Source of the DNA: Afipia felis ATCC 53690
GTDB lineage: Bacteria > Pseudomonadota > Alphaproteobacteria > Rhizobiales > Xanthobacteraceae
NCBI RefSeq assembly: GCF_000314735.2
Contig: NZ_KB375270.1
Location: forward strand, 1,488,001 to 1,552,000
Direction of reading: 5' to 3'
DNA length: 64,000 nt
The notes under the pieces are model-generated. The model did no database searches. It was not told the origin of the DNA and was given only the letters and a program-made list of their open reading frames with translations. The translations under genes and the position numbers were made by a program. Position 1 is the stretch's first letter, and the number at the start of each line of letters is the position of its first letter. Positions 25,341 through 35,093 of this stretch are shown here, one piece after another.

Positions 25341-25736
25341 TTACTTCTTGTTGCCGCTGGCGTCGAACTGCTTGAGGAAAGCGATCACGTCGGCGCGCTT
25401 TCCGGCCTGCGAAATGCCTGGAAACGACATCTTGCCATGCGGCGCGAGAGTCTTCGGATTGGTCAGATAATTGTCGAGCGACGCTTCGTCCCAGACCTTG
25501 TTCTGGTCCTTGCCGGCTGCGAGATCCGCCGAATAGTTGTAGCCCTCGGCCGTGCCCCATTTGCGTCCCACGACACCGTTCAGCTCGGGACCGACTTTAT
25601 TCTTGGCACCGGGGCCGATCGCATGGCAGGCCATGCAAACCTTGAAAGCCTGCTCGCCCTTGGCCGGATCACCGCCTTCGGCATGAGCGGCGCCTGCAAA
25701 GGCGACAAGGGTGGCAGCAGCAACGATCCAACGCAT
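25341..25736 (-). CDS. Class I cytochrome c (c2/c550-like)
   Basis: A 131-residue soluble periplasmic cytochrome with a signal peptide (to AHAE), heme motif CMACH and methionine ligand in HGKMSFPGI. AAGGAG precedes the ATG. It ends convergently with the soxR-soxH-soxZ unit. It may accept electrons from SoxXA and SoxCD and pass them to a terminal oxidase; that role is inferred from position. Confidence 0.88.
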   Translation of the reverse strand: MRWIVAAATLVAFAGAAHAEGGDPAKGEQAFKVCMACHAIGPGAKNKVGPELNGVVGRKWGTAEGYNYSADLAAGKDQNKVWDEASLDNYLTNPKTLAPHGKMSFPGISQAGKRADVIAFLKQFDASGNKK

Positions 25737-25881
25737 CTTCTTCTCCTTGGCTTGCTTTTATAGCTGGCTGCGGCCGCACGAAAGGCAACCGCGATGGCGC
25801 CATCTATATCACGATGCGCGCGATCTACAGCATAAACCAAGACGGGAGATATTAATTCTTCTAATGGTGATGCAAACTTTG

Positions 25882-27555
25882 TTACAAACCGATCGCCAAT
25901 CCGTCGCTGCGTGGATCGTGGGCACCCTCAATCAACCCATCGTCATGAATGACGATGGCTCCGGCCTGCCCTCCCAACGGACTGTTCGCCGAGATCATGC
26001 TCGTTTCGTGGCCGCGCGCAGCCAACTCCTCAGCAGTCGCCGCGCCGACACTCTCCTCCAGCTTCAGCGTGTCCCGACTATCGGAAAACGTCTTGCCGAG
26101 CAGGAAGCGCGGCCGCGTCAGGGCGGCGAGCGGATCGAGTCCGTAATCGAGCAGCCGGGTCAACAGCACCGTCAGCGTCTGTGGCTGGCCGTCCGCGCCC
26201 TGCGTGCCGTACAGAACATGCGGTTTGCCGTTCTTCATCGCGAGGCCGGGATTGAGCGTGTAGAATGGGCGCTTGCCCGGCGCGATGGCATTCGGGCTGC
26301 GCGGATCGATGCTGAACGCGGCTCCACGGTTCTGCCAGAGCACGCCGGTGTCGCCGGCGACGACACCGCTGCCCCAATCGAAATAAGTGCTCTGCAGAAT
26401 GCTGACGCTGCAGCCCTGCGCGTCGGTTGCAGCGAAATAGACCGTATCGCCGGTACGGAACAGATGCGGCCACTGCATCGCCTGCGCTGTGATCGCAGCC
26501 GCCTTGTCCTTGAGCCGGGATTTCGCAAGGCGTTGCGCGATGTCGGCGGCGGCAAAATCCGGATCGGCAATGCCGTCACGATCGAGAAAGGCCTGCTTCA
26601 CCGCTTCGACGCAGCGATGATAATACTCTGCGCTCCCCTCCTCGACGCCAGCGAAGCCGAGCTCGTTGAGGATGCCCATGATTTCCAGCGTCGTAATGCC
26701 CTGCGTCGGCGGCGGCGGCGCGAGCAAGGTCACGTCCCGGTATTCCAGCGACACCGCCTGCTCCTGACGGCTGAAGGTTTTCGCAAGGTCGGCGGCCGTC
26801 AGCGGCGATCCGACGCTCTGCAGGCCCTTTCCGATCCGTGCGGCCAGTTCGCCTTCATAGAATTCGCGGGCGCCGTTACGCGCGATCTGCTTCAAGCTGC
26901 GCGCGAGATTTTTCTGCACGAACAGGTCGCCGGGCTTCGGCGCCTTGCCGCCAGGCAGAAACAATTCGGAAAATCCCGGCCAACCGGCGAGTTCTTTCTC
27001 CCGGAATGACGTCCAGAACAACTGCGACGCCGTGACCGGAAAGCCCCGCTCCGCATAAAGGATCGCAGGCTCCAGCAGCGAGGCAAAACTTTTCGCCGTG
27101 CCTTTATCCTTCGACCAATGATCGAGCGAATAATTGTAGGCCTGACGCCAGGAATCCACTGCGCCCGCACTGACAACCGTCGATGGCGCGCCGCGTGCTG
27201 CGATCGGCTCCTTGTAATGCGGCAGATTCTCCGCAGCTTGCCCCAATCCGAGTAGAACCGTGTTGCGGCCCTGCGCGTCCGCGATCATCCAGATCGCATC
27301 GCCACCGATGCCGCAGAAATGCGGATAGGTCACAGCGATCACTGCGCCCATCGCAATCGCGGCCTCGATCGCGTTGCCACCTTCGCGGAGGACTTTCGCG
27401 CCCGCCTCACTGGCAAGTGTATGCGGACTCGTCACCATTCCGGTGCGGGATTGCGCCAGTTGCGGGCCGCCCGTAGCAGGAGATGACGACAATGGGTCTC
27501 CCGGCACACGCCGAGCGGCGTTCACCTTCAACGCGTGCTGGGAAAAACCTGTCAT
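25882..27555 (-). CDS. Gamma-glutamyltransferase-family protein
   Basis: A 557-residue Ntn-hydrolase precursor of the gamma-glutamyltranspeptidase family. The large-subunit start TGMVTSPHTLASEAG and EGGNAIEAAIAMG are typical. The self-cleavage site is GDTVYFAATDAQG, where the nucleophile Thr is kept but the usual TTH is DTV. No signal peptide is visible, so it is probably cytoplasmic. It is in line with a DUF1097 membrane protein and an amidohydrolase. Together these suggest processing of a gamma-glutamyl or amide compound, but the substrate is unknown. Confidence 0.85.
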   Translation of the reverse strand: MTGFSQHALKVNAARRVPGDPLSSSPATGGPQLAQSRTGMVTSPHTLASEAGAKVLREGGNAIEAAIAMGAVIAVTYPHFCGIGGDAIWMIADAQGRNTVLLGLGQAAENLPHYKEPIAARGAPSTVVSAGAVDSWRQAYNYSLDHWSKDKGTAKSFASLLEPAILYAERGFPVTASQLFWTSFREKELAGWPGFSELFLPGGKAPKPGDLFVQKNLARSLKQIARNGAREFYEGELAARIGKGLQSVGSPLTAADLAKTFSRQEQAVSLEYRDVTLLAPPPPTQGITTLEIMGILNELGFAGVEEGSAEYYHRCVEAVKQAFLDRDGIADPDFAAADIAQRLAKSRLKDKAAAITAQAMQWPHLFRTGDTVYFAATDAQGCSVSILQSTYFDWGSGVVAGDTGVLWQNRGAAFSIDPRSPNAIAPGKRPFYTLNPGLAMKNGKPHVLYGTQGADGQPQTLTVLLTRLLDYGLDPLAALTRPRFLLGKTFSDSRDTLKLEESVGAATAEELAARGHETSMISANSPLGGQAGAIVIHDDGLIEGAHDPRSDGLAIGL

Positions 27556-27584
27556 TGCCGTCGTCCTTTCAGTTGCCGGGTCGC

Positions 27585-28127
27585 TTACGACACGGCTTCT
27601 TTAACGCGAGAGGAAGAGTTCTCCTCCGCAGCATGATGATGGTGAGCACCGAATGTCGCGGTGAGCCACGCATAGATCGGGCCGAGTGCATTCATCGCCA
27701 GCGAAGCAAACAGCGCCGCATACGGATCACCCGGAATAGGACCGAACTTTCCGAAGTAAGTGGCGAAGAACGAGGCGAAGCCGAAGAACATGCCGGGAAT
27801 GAAGCTGAACGTCGAAATGCGCCCGAGCGACATCATTGTCCCGTTAAGCGTGAACAGGATCACGCATTCCGCCACGATATAGGCATTGCCAGTGAAATAC
27901 TGCGAGGCGATCTTGAAGCACACCACGATGGCGCAGGCGAAGAAGCCGCCGATCGCCATCGTCGGATAGAACTTCTTCATCACTGCAGACGTCGGTCCGC
28001 CGGCCGCGAAGGTCGCGGCCCAAGTGATGAAGATCGCCCACGGTGGGAAGTGGAACGAGGTCATGGCGATGAAGATAGTGGTCACTGCGAGCAGCGACGC
28101 GACAATTTCTGCTGGTAGCTTGTTCAT
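27585..28127 (-). CDS. DUF1097 integral membrane protein
   Basis: A 180-residue protein with about five hydrophobic segments, of the DUF1097 family (YcdZ-like inner-membrane proteins of unknown function). It ends with a His cluster (GAHHHHAAEE). The ATG at 28127 has GGAGGAAA upstream; the longer frame overlaps the preceding gene. It lies between the amidohydrolase and the gamma-glutamyltransferase genes, so it may transport their substrate (inference). Confidence 0.8.
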   Translation of the reverse strand: MNKLPAEIVASLLAVTTIFIAMTSFHFPPWAIFITWAATFAAGGPTSAVMKKFYPTMAIGGFFACAIVVCFKIASQYFTGNAYIVAECVILFTLNGTMMSLGRISTFSFIPGMFFGFASFFATYFGKFGPIPGDPYAALFASLAMNALGPIYAWLTATFGAHHHHAAEENSSSRVKEAVS

Positions 28128-28143
28128 GTTGGTTTCCTCCTGA

Positions 28144-29457
28144 TTAGTGTGTTGCTGAAGCCGTCTTCTTGGTTTTGGCGTGAGCGTGCGGCTCCGCATG
28201 GGCATGGCCGCAAGTGCGGCAAATCTTCGTCTCATGTTTCGTCATCGCAGCGACGCGGCCGCGCTTGAACACCCAGGAGCGCGCCGGGATGTCGAGAAGC
28301 GCATCGGCAACAACCTGCGTATCGAGGATCATCAGATCCGCAGGCTTGCCGACAGCGAGGCCGTAATCCTTGCCGATACCGACCGCGCGGGCCGCATCGG
28401 TCGTGCTCATCTTAAGAATTTCCGCCTGGTGATCCGGCGTGCCAAACTGAATCAGATGCGCGAGCATATTGCCGATCACGAGTGGGTCGGCCTTGCCGAA
28501 CGGCGTGAAGGCGTTGCGAACATTGTTCGACGCATAGGCGACATTGACGCCGCCCGCCCGCAAGGCCCGCACCGGCGTGAGGCCGCGACGCTGGTTCACG
28601 ACATCCTTGCGGCCGCCGAGGTAAACGTCGGTCGCCGGCAAGGTGATGATGGCGATGTCCGCTTCCCGCAGAAGATCGATCAGGGGCTTCAGTTTCTCCG
28701 GCTCGAGCGAACCGGGGCTCGTCACATGGCCAAGCGCAACACGGCCCTGATAACCGGTCTCAATGGTTTTGCGAGCGGTGTATTCCGCGGACATAAAGCG
28801 CTGGTCGCTTGCATCGTCCGAGAAATCGGCATGCATATCGACCGGCAAGTTATGCTTCATCGCCATCGCGAACACTGTGTCGATGTGCTTTTTGGTATCG
28901 TCCCAGGACACTTCGTTGTAGGGACAACCGCCGACCACATCAGCGCCAAGCTCAATCGCCTTTTCCATCAATTCGACGACACCCGGCGTCTTGAGAATGC
29001 CTTCCTGCGGAAAAGCAACGATCTGCAGATCGATCAGATCGCGATATTCCTCGCGCAGTTCAACCGCTGTCTCGACGCCGATCAGGTTCTGGATCGGATC
29101 GACATCAGGATGCGCCCGGATCAGCGTCGTGCCGCTCGTGATCGCCATGTCCAGCACCCGGCGCGAACGCTCCAGCACGTCCTTGCGTTCCTGTTTGGAT
29201 TTCAGGATGCCGGTGACGCGGATTGCTTCCTCGAGCGTGCCCAAACGAGCCGGCATACGGCGGTGGAGAAATGCTTTTTCGAGGTGCAGGTGAGCCTCGA
29301 TGAAACCAGGCAATGCGACGCAGCCCCCTGCATCGATTTCTTCCGTGCCGGTTCGGTCGAGTTGTTCCTCGATGGCCGCGATGCGGCCATCCTTGATTCC
29401 GATATCGACGAGCGGCTTGTCGTCTTCGATCCGGACCCTGCGGATAATCATATCCAT
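28144..29457 (-). CDS. Amidohydrolase, cytosine-deaminase-like, with His-rich tail
   Basis: A 437-residue metal-dependent hydrolase. Motifs include EAHLHLEKAF (metal ligands), VDMHADFSDD, LGHVTSPG and the late Asn in ASNNVRNAFTP where cytosine deaminases have Asp. Its closest general resemblance is to cytosine deaminase and related amidohydrolases. The last 30 residues add CRTCGHAHAEPHAHA, a likely metal-binding tail not needed for the fold. GGGAG precedes the ATG. It heads an operon with DUF1097 and gamma-glutamyltransferase genes. The substrate is unknown. Confidence 0.8.
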   Translation of the reverse strand: MDMIIRRVRIEDDKPLVDIGIKDGRIAAIEEQLDRTGTEEIDAGGCVALPGFIEAHLHLEKAFLHRRMPARLGTLEEAIRVTGILKSKQERKDVLERSRRVLDMAITSGTTLIRAHPDVDPIQNLIGVETAVELREEYRDLIDLQIVAFPQEGILKTPGVVELMEKAIELGADVVGGCPYNEVSWDDTKKHIDTVFAMAMKHNLPVDMHADFSDDASDQRFMSAEYTARKTIETGYQGRVALGHVTSPGSLEPEKLKPLIDLLREADIAIITLPATDVYLGGRKDVVNQRRGLTPVRALRAGGVNVAYASNNVRNAFTPFGKADPLVIGNMLAHLIQFGTPDHQAEILKMSTTDAARAVGIGKDYGLAVGKPADLMILDTQVVADALLDIPARSWVFKRGRVAAMTKHETKICRTCGHAHAEPHAHAKTKKTASATH

Positions 29458-29595
29458 GTTGGTCGCGCTCCCTATGAAAATGCCGTTTTCCGGCTTTTTG
29501 CCGTGCCTTATGCGATCCGTGGATTCGTTGGCATCTTGCTAACCATGACGTTAGCGGCCCGCTGCCTCGGCGGTAATCGGCGGTGTCCTAAGCGC

Positions 29596-29615
29596 GTCTA
29601 GGAATTTTCCTAGAC
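29596..29615. promoter_or_regulatory. 20-base palindrome, candidate operator or terminator
   Basis: Perfect 9-base arms (GTCTAGGAA and TTCCTAGAC) flank a central TT. The palindrome overlaps the stop codon of the response regulator and lies about 140 bases upstream of the amidohydrolase start. Its length and symmetry suit a dimeric LuxR-type regulator; it could equally end the two-component transcript. Confidence 0.45.
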
Positions 29616-30242
29616 CGGACCCGGCCCCAGACCGTGGCGCATTGCGTAGTGGACGAGATCCACCACTGTCGCGGCATCGAATTTGAGCAGAATATTGGTC
29701 TTGTGCGTGCTCACTGTCTTGACGCTGAGGTCAAGCTTGCGGGCGATGTCAGAGATCTTGCGGCCATCGACCAGCAGATCGAAAATCTCCCGTTCGCGCG
29801 GCGTCAGGCGACGATGCGGCTCGTCTTCGGGCGGCACCTTCGAAGGGGCCGCCTGCGTCGCCGTTGCGCTGACGAACATCTCATCATTGGCGACCTTGCG
29901 GATCGCCTGAATCAACTGCTGGCTGGCGCTGTTCTTGGTGACGTAGCCGGCCGCGCCTGCCTTGAGAGATTCGATCACATATTGATGCTCGTCGTGCATG
30001 CTGAGCACGATCACCCGCCCGCTTCCAATCTTCGCCACCACATCGGTCAGCAACGCAATGCCGCTGCGTCCCGGCATCGACAGATCGAGCAGGACAACAT
30101 CGCAGGGCGAGGACAACAGAGCGAGAAGCTCCTGCCCATTGGTGGCCTCGCCGACGATTTCGAGGTCGTCGTGCTCGGCCAGAATCTGCTTCAGACCTTC
30201 GCGGAAGATCGCATGGTCGTCGGCGAGGACAAGTCGGATCAT
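29610..30242 (-). CDS. NarL/LuxR-type response regulator
   Basis: A 210-residue two-domain regulator: a receiver domain (LVLADDHAIFREGL, with the phosphoacceptor Asp in VVLLDLSMPG) and a LuxR helix-turn-helix (LTPREREIFDLLVDG, then VKTVSTHKTNILLKF). Its start overlaps the kinase stop by 4 bases. Targets are unknown; the adjacent amidohydrolase operon is the first candidate. Confidence 0.93.
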   Translation of the reverse strand: MIRLVLADDHAIFREGLKQILAEHDDLEIVGEATNGQELLALLSSPCDVVLLDLSMPGRSGIALLTDVVAKIGSGRVIVLSMHDEHQYVIESLKAGAAGYVTKNSASQQLIQAIRKVANDEMFVSATATQAAPSKVPPEDEPHRRLTPREREIFDLLVDGRKISDIARKLDLSVKTVSTHKTNILLKFDAATVVDLVHYAMRHGLGPGPV

Positions 30243-31306
30243 GATGGCAGTCTGTCCTGCTCCGGCGGACCGTTCAACGGCAAATGCACGGACACGATCG
30301 TGCCGCCCTGCGGGTTGTCGCTGATGGCGACCGCTCCGCCCAAGGCCCGGGCGCGTTCGCGCATACCGACCAGCCCGAGCTTGTTGCGCTGGGAGGCGCC
30401 CTGGTCGATCCCGCGCCCGTTATCGGTGATCTCGATATGCAATTCCTGTCTCTCGTGGGTAACGACGACGCTCGCGCGTTTCGCCTCGCCGTGGCGCATC
30501 ACATTGGTCAGCGCCTCCTGCACGATCCGAAATGCTGCGGTCGAAACCGCGCTGTCATAACTGACATCCTGCCGGTCGAATGACAACGTGATATCAAGGC
30601 CGCCAAGTTCAGCGGAGTTCTGCGTCAGCCATTTCATCGCAGCGACGAGCCCCAGTTCGTCCAGGATCATCGGCCGCAAATTGACGGCGATGCGACGCAA
30701 ATCGGTTACCGACCGATCCACGATCGACACCAGCCGATCGACGCGGCCCTGCAGGACATCCTGCGAGGCCAGCCGCTCGCGCAGCCAGATCAGCTCGATC
30801 TTCAGCGCGGTCAGCGTCTGGCCCAGCTCGTCATGGAGTTCGCGCGAAATCCTGGCCTGCTCCTCCTCCCGCACCGATTGCAGGAAAGACGACAGCTCGC
30901 GAAGTTGCGCACGCGAGCGGATCAATTCATCGGCCGCCGCCTTGCGTTCGGAAATGTCGCGCGAAATGCCGACGGTGCCAACGATATGCCCATTGCCGTC
31001 GCGGATCGGCGATTTGATGGTCTCGAACCACAGCACGCGGCCGTCGGGATCGGAACGGCTTTCTTCATAACGCCGCCGTCGCCCGCTCTTTACGACGGCC
31101 CGGTCGGTCTGCATATAAATATCGGCAAGATCGGAAGGCCAGATATCGTACGGTGTCTTGCCGATCACTTCGTCTTCCCGCAACCCGATGATCGCGAGAT
31201 AGGCCGAATTGACAGCGAGATAGCGGGAATCGCGATCCTTCAGCCATGCCATGTCGGGAATGTTATCGAGCAGCGCGCGCTGCTGCTGTTGCTCAAGGTC
31301 ACGCAC
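30239..31306 (-). CDS. PAS-domain sensor histidine kinase (HisKA_3 type)
   Basis: A 355-residue soluble kinase. An N-terminal PAS domain (NIPDMAWLKDRDSRYLAVN, through VGTVGISRDISERK) precedes the HisKA_3 dimerisation domain with the phospho-acceptor His in ISRELHDELGQTL, and a HATPase domain (ITDNGRGID, LGLVGMRERARALGG). There is no transmembrane segment, so it senses a cytoplasmic signal. GTG is the start codon. It is coupled to the response regulator gene. Confidence 0.92.
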   Translation of the reverse strand: MRDLEQQQQRALLDNIPDMAWLKDRDSRYLAVNSAYLAIIGLREDEVIGKTPYDIWPSDLADIYMQTDRAVVKSGRRRRYEESRSDPDGRVLWFETIKSPIRDGNGHIVGTVGISRDISERKAAADELIRSRAQLRELSSFLQSVREEEQARISRELHDELGQTLTALKIELIWLRERLASQDVLQGRVDRLVSIVDRSVTDLRRIAVNLRPMILDELGLVAAMKWLTQNSAELGGLDITLSFDRQDVSYDSAVSTAAFRIVQEALTNVMRHGEAKRASVVVTHERQELHIEITDNGRGIDQGASQRNKLGLVGMRERARALGGAVAISDNPQGGTIVSVHLPLNGPPEQDRLPS

Positions 31307-31468
31307 CGGACACCATCCGAAAATCCCGCAAGGCTCGGCGAACAGGTTACACCGGCTCTTGTTCTGCGCAAATAAAGTGCAATCGGCCTGTCACGCGGCT
31401 GTTGCAGATGACTCGCGCCACGCCAGCAGATAGGTTCCGGTTACCTCGCGAGCTACATCGATCCTCTC

Positions 31469-32194
31469 ATGCGTATTCTTGTCTTTCAACACCTCGCCAT
31501 CGAACATCCCGGCATCTTCCGTCAGTTCTGGCGTGAGGACGGCCATCATTCGATCACCGTCGAACTGGATGAAGACGAGGCCATTCCCGCGCTCGAAGAT
31601 TTCGATCTCATGGTGGTGATGGGCGGGCCGCAGAATGTCTGGCATGAGGAGCGCTGCCCCTGGCTGGTGCAGGAAAAGGCCGCGATCCGCCGCTGGGTCC
31701 AGGAGATGCAGAAGCCCTATCTCGGCATCTGCCTCGGCCATCAATTGCTGGCTTCGGCGCTCGGCGGCAAAGTCGGCAAGATGCCCTCGCCGGAAGTCGG
31801 CCTCGCTCCCGTGACGTTGACCCGCGAGGGGCTTTCAGATCCCGCTCTCGCGGGCTTTCCGCAAGCCGTGGAGGCTTTTCACTGGCATGGCGCGGAAGTC
31901 TCCGAACCTCCCGTGGGCTCCGCTGTTCTCGCCTCCAGTGGCCTTTGCGCGGTGCAGGCGATGCGTTGGGGGAGGCACGCCTATGGCTTCCAGTATCATT
32001 GCGAGATCGAGCATTCGACGGTCGACGACTGGGGCCAGATTCCTGCCTACAGAACGAGTCTTATCAAGGCTCTCGGCGAGGACGGAGCCAGCCACCTGGC
32101 CGGTGACGTACTACCTCGTCTCCCCGGCTTTCATGCCTCGGCGCGTCAATTCCATCGTAACCTGATGAATATCGTCGGCTCCGGCCGTCCGTGA
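31469..32194 (+). CDS. Class I glutamine amidotransferase-like protein
   Basis: A 241-residue stand-alone GATase domain with the nucleophile in LGICLGHQLLA and the His/Glu pair in YHCEIE. It resembles the GMP-synthase-type amidotransferase family acting on gamma-glutamyl compounds or supplying ammonia. No synthetase domain is attached. It is a single-gene unit between divergent signalling genes. Confidence 0.85.
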   Translation: MRILVFQHLAIEHPGIFRQFWREDGHHSITVELDEDEAIPALEDFDLMVVMGGPQNVWHEERCPWLVQEKAAIRRWVQEMQKPYLGICLGHQLLASALGGKVGKMPSPEVGLAPVTLTREGLSDPALAGFPQAVEAFHWHGAEVSEPPVGSAVLASSGLCAVQAMRWGRHAYGFQYHCEIEHSTVDDWGQIPAYRTSLIKALGEDGASHLAGDVLPRLPGFHASARQFHRNLMNIVGSGRP

Positions 32195-32209
32195 TGCAAA
32201 CGCGCGACC

Positions 32210-34927
32210 TCAGGTCGCCTTGGCGAACTGAACAGGTGAGACCAACTGCGTCAGTTTTCCCTCGGCTACCGGGGGGCTGAAGAAATAGCCCTGCATCTGG
32301 TCGCAGCCGAGCTCATTCAACGCAGCCAGTTGATCCGCCGTCTCGACGCCTTCCGCAGTCGTTTTCATGTTGCGTGCTGCGGCGATGTCCACCACGGCCT
32401 TCACGATATGCGACGCACCTTCGGGCTCGGTGATGTTGTTGATGAAGCAGCGATCGATCTTGATCTTGTCGAAGGGGAAAAGCTGCAGATAGCGAAGCGA
32501 GGAATAGCCCGTGCCGAAATCGTCAAGGGCGATGCGCACGCCGAGACCGCGAAGCTCATGGAGGATCGACAGCGCCTCCTCGTCGTCGCGGATCAGTACC
32601 GCTTCGGTGATTTCGAGTTCGAGACGGTTTGCTGGAAGTCCTGACGAGCCGAGCGCACTCGCGACATTGAGCGCCAGCGTATGGCCCTTGAACTGCACCG
32701 GCGAGACGTTCACCGCAAGGCGGATGTCGTCGGGCCAGTTCGCCGCCGCGTGGCACGCCGTTTTCAACACCCACGAGCCGAGCTGGTCGATCAGGCCGGT
32801 TTCCTCCGCGATCGGAATGAAGTCAGCCGGTGACACCAGACCGTGGCGCGGATGACGCCAGCGCACCAGCGCCTCACAACCAAGAACCTTCCGGGTTTTG
32901 ACGTCGATGAACGGCTGATAGTGAACTTCAAATTCCTGATGGAAAAGCGCATTGCGAATTTCCATTTCCATGTCGTGACGTTTCTGAGCTCGGACCTTCA
33001 TTTCCGGCTCGAAGAAACGATAGGTCCGCCGCCCGCTGCCCTTCGCAGCATAGAGCGCAAGGTCGGCGTTGCGCAGCAAGCCTTCGAGCTCCGAGCCGTC
33101 GCACGGCGACATCGCAATGCCGATACTGGCATCCGCATTGAGGTGATGACCTGCGCACTCGTAAGGCACGCGGATGGCGGTATGCACGCGCTCGATCAGC
33201 GAAATGAGGTCGGAGCGTTCCCGAATTCCGTGCCGGACGATGGCGAATTCATCACCGCCAAGACGCGCGACGAGATCGTCCGGCTCCATGCAGTCGCTGA
33301 GCCGGCTCGCGATCGCCACGAGCAGTTCGTCGCCGACAAAATGACCCAGCGTATCGTTGACCTGCTTGAACTCGTCGATATCGATGGTCAGAACCGCGAG
33401 GTTCTCTTCCCTCTTCAGCATCGTCTCGAGATGATCGCGGAACATCGAGCGGTTCGGAAGATCGGTCAGCGCGTCATAACGCGCCATATGGGCGATGCGG
33501 TCTTCTGCACGCTGCCGCTCGGTGATGTCTTCCAGCGTCGACACCCAACCTCCGCCGGAGATCGACTGCAGCGCTGTATGAATCACGCGCCCATCCGGAA
33601 TATTGGTTGTCAGCGAACCGCTGCTCGACACCAACTTGAGCACCTTGACGCAATATTCGTCGACATCGCCGGCGAACATCCCGTGTTTCTTCCGGAGCGC
33701 CATGATCTGTCGCAGGCTGCATCCGGCCTTGATCGAGCCGTTCGGCAGGCCGAACATCTCCACATAGCGGCGGTTGAAAATCACCAGCCGGTGATTGGCA
33801 TCGAACAGCAACAGGCCCTGCTTGAGATTGTTGACCGCCGTATCGAGACGCCGCTTCTCCAGCATCAGTCGCCGCTGGGCCGCGTTGTGCTGGGAGATGA
33901 CACGCCGCACGATGAAGAGAACGATCAATGTCACCGCGATCGACGCCGCGAGCGCGATCAGAACGAGGCCACGGGTCTGCTCATGCCAATCCGCCAGCGC
34001 AGCGTCGACCGTCTTGGTGGCGATCATGACGATCGGGAAATTGTCGAGCTTCCGGATCGATCCAACCTGCTGCACGCCGGTCACCGGGCTTCTCACCATC
34101 AGCGAACCATGATTGGTGAATTTCAGGACGCCTCGAAATAACGGCCCGTGTTTGAAATTCCGCCCGATCATGGATTCCACGTGCGGATAGCGGGCGATCA
34201 TCGTGCCATCTTTATGGAACATCGAAATCGCCGCGTCCGGCCCCAGCGACAACGAGGCGAAGAATGCTTCGAACCGCGCGGGTTCGACGCCGCGGGCGAT
34301 CATGCCGAGAAACTCGCCCTTCGAATTAACCAGCCTGTGCGCGAACACCGTCGTCCATGCGCCGGTGATGCGGCTATGCACGGGATTCACCACGAGCTTC
34401 AGCGAGGAGGAGCCGAATTTCAATTCGTTGAAATGGGTTCGGTCCGCAACGTTGATGCTCGGAACAGGCCACATTTCGGAGGAGTTGATCAACTGCCCGT
34501 CCGCGCCGAAAATATTCACACCGCCAACATACGGCATCGAGCGAAGCTTGCCGGCCAATCTCCTGTGGAAATCCTCGCTGGAGATTGTGCGCAGGAATTC
34601 CTTGGGCGACTTGTCTTCGATCGCACGGATCTGGGCCATGGCGTCCTCCTGGATCACCTGCCAGTCCTCCAATTGCTGATCGAAATGACGCGTCAGGAGT
34701 TGCAGCGTGTTTTCCAATTCACGCTTGCTGTTCGCCAACGCCCGGTCACGCGAATTATTGATGGCCAAGGCCGTGCCCAGCACGATCGCCGCGACGATCA
34801 TGACTCCGCTCACGATCAGCCAGAAAATCGGGCTTCGTTGCTGCGGCCGGGCGGCGCGATCGATCGCTTCAGCGATCTCGGGCGCATCGAGGCTGCTCTC
34901 TTGATATGAATCGCGTTCTGCCATCAT
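32210..34927 (-). CDS. Membrane diguanylate cyclase/phosphodiesterase with Cache, PAS, GGDEF and EAL domains
   Basis: A 905-residue c-di-GMP enzyme. Two membrane segments (about 34-55 and 322-345) bracket a periplasmic Cache-like sensor. A PAS domain (AVNNLKQGLLLFDANHR), a GGDEF domain with intact LGGDEFAI, and an EAL domain with EALVRW and DDFGTGYSSL follow. Both catalytic motifs look complete. ATG codons at 34927 and 34924 are both possible behind AGAGGG. Confidence 0.93.
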   Translation of the reverse strand: MMAERDSYQESSLDAPEIAEAIDRAARPQQRSPIFWLIVSGVMIVAAIVLGTALAINNSRDRALANSKRELENTLQLLTRHFDQQLEDWQVIQEDAMAQIRAIEDKSPKEFLRTISSEDFHRRLAGKLRSMPYVGGVNIFGADGQLINSSEMWPVPSINVADRTHFNELKFGSSSLKLVVNPVHSRITGAWTTVFAHRLVNSKGEFLGMIARGVEPARFEAFFASLSLGPDAAISMFHKDGTMIARYPHVESMIGRNFKHGPLFRGVLKFTNHGSLMVRSPVTGVQQVGSIRKLDNFPIVMIATKTVDAALADWHEQTRGLVLIALAASIAVTLIVLFIVRRVISQHNAAQRRLMLEKRRLDTAVNNLKQGLLLFDANHRLVIFNRRYVEMFGLPNGSIKAGCSLRQIMALRKKHGMFAGDVDEYCVKVLKLVSSSGSLTTNIPDGRVIHTALQSISGGGWVSTLEDITERQRAEDRIAHMARYDALTDLPNRSMFRDHLETMLKREENLAVLTIDIDEFKQVNDTLGHFVGDELLVAIASRLSDCMEPDDLVARLGGDEFAIVRHGIRERSDLISLIERVHTAIRVPYECAGHHLNADASIGIAMSPCDGSELEGLLRNADLALYAAKGSGRRTYRFFEPEMKVRAQKRHDMEMEIRNALFHQEFEVHYQPFIDVKTRKVLGCEALVRWRHPRHGLVSPADFIPIAEETGLIDQLGSWVLKTACHAAANWPDDIRLAVNVSPVQFKGHTLALNVASALGSSGLPANRLELEITEAVLIRDDEEALSILHELRGLGVRIALDDFGTGYSSLRYLQLFPFDKIKIDRCFINNITEPEGASHIVKAVVDIAAARNMKTTAEGVETADQLAALNELGCDQMQGYFFSPPVAEGKLTQLVSPVQFAKAT

Positions 34928-35093
34928 CCCTCTACGGGGGTGATTGCATACCGAGGCGAAGTGGAGATCGTGTTAGCAGGAGCGGTTAGCGGGTAGTTAA
35001 ACCGTTGCCAAAAACAGACATCACCGATGAGGGTTAAGGCTTTCCCTCTGAAAATATCGAAAATGATATCGAAATGACGGCCCTTACAGACGC

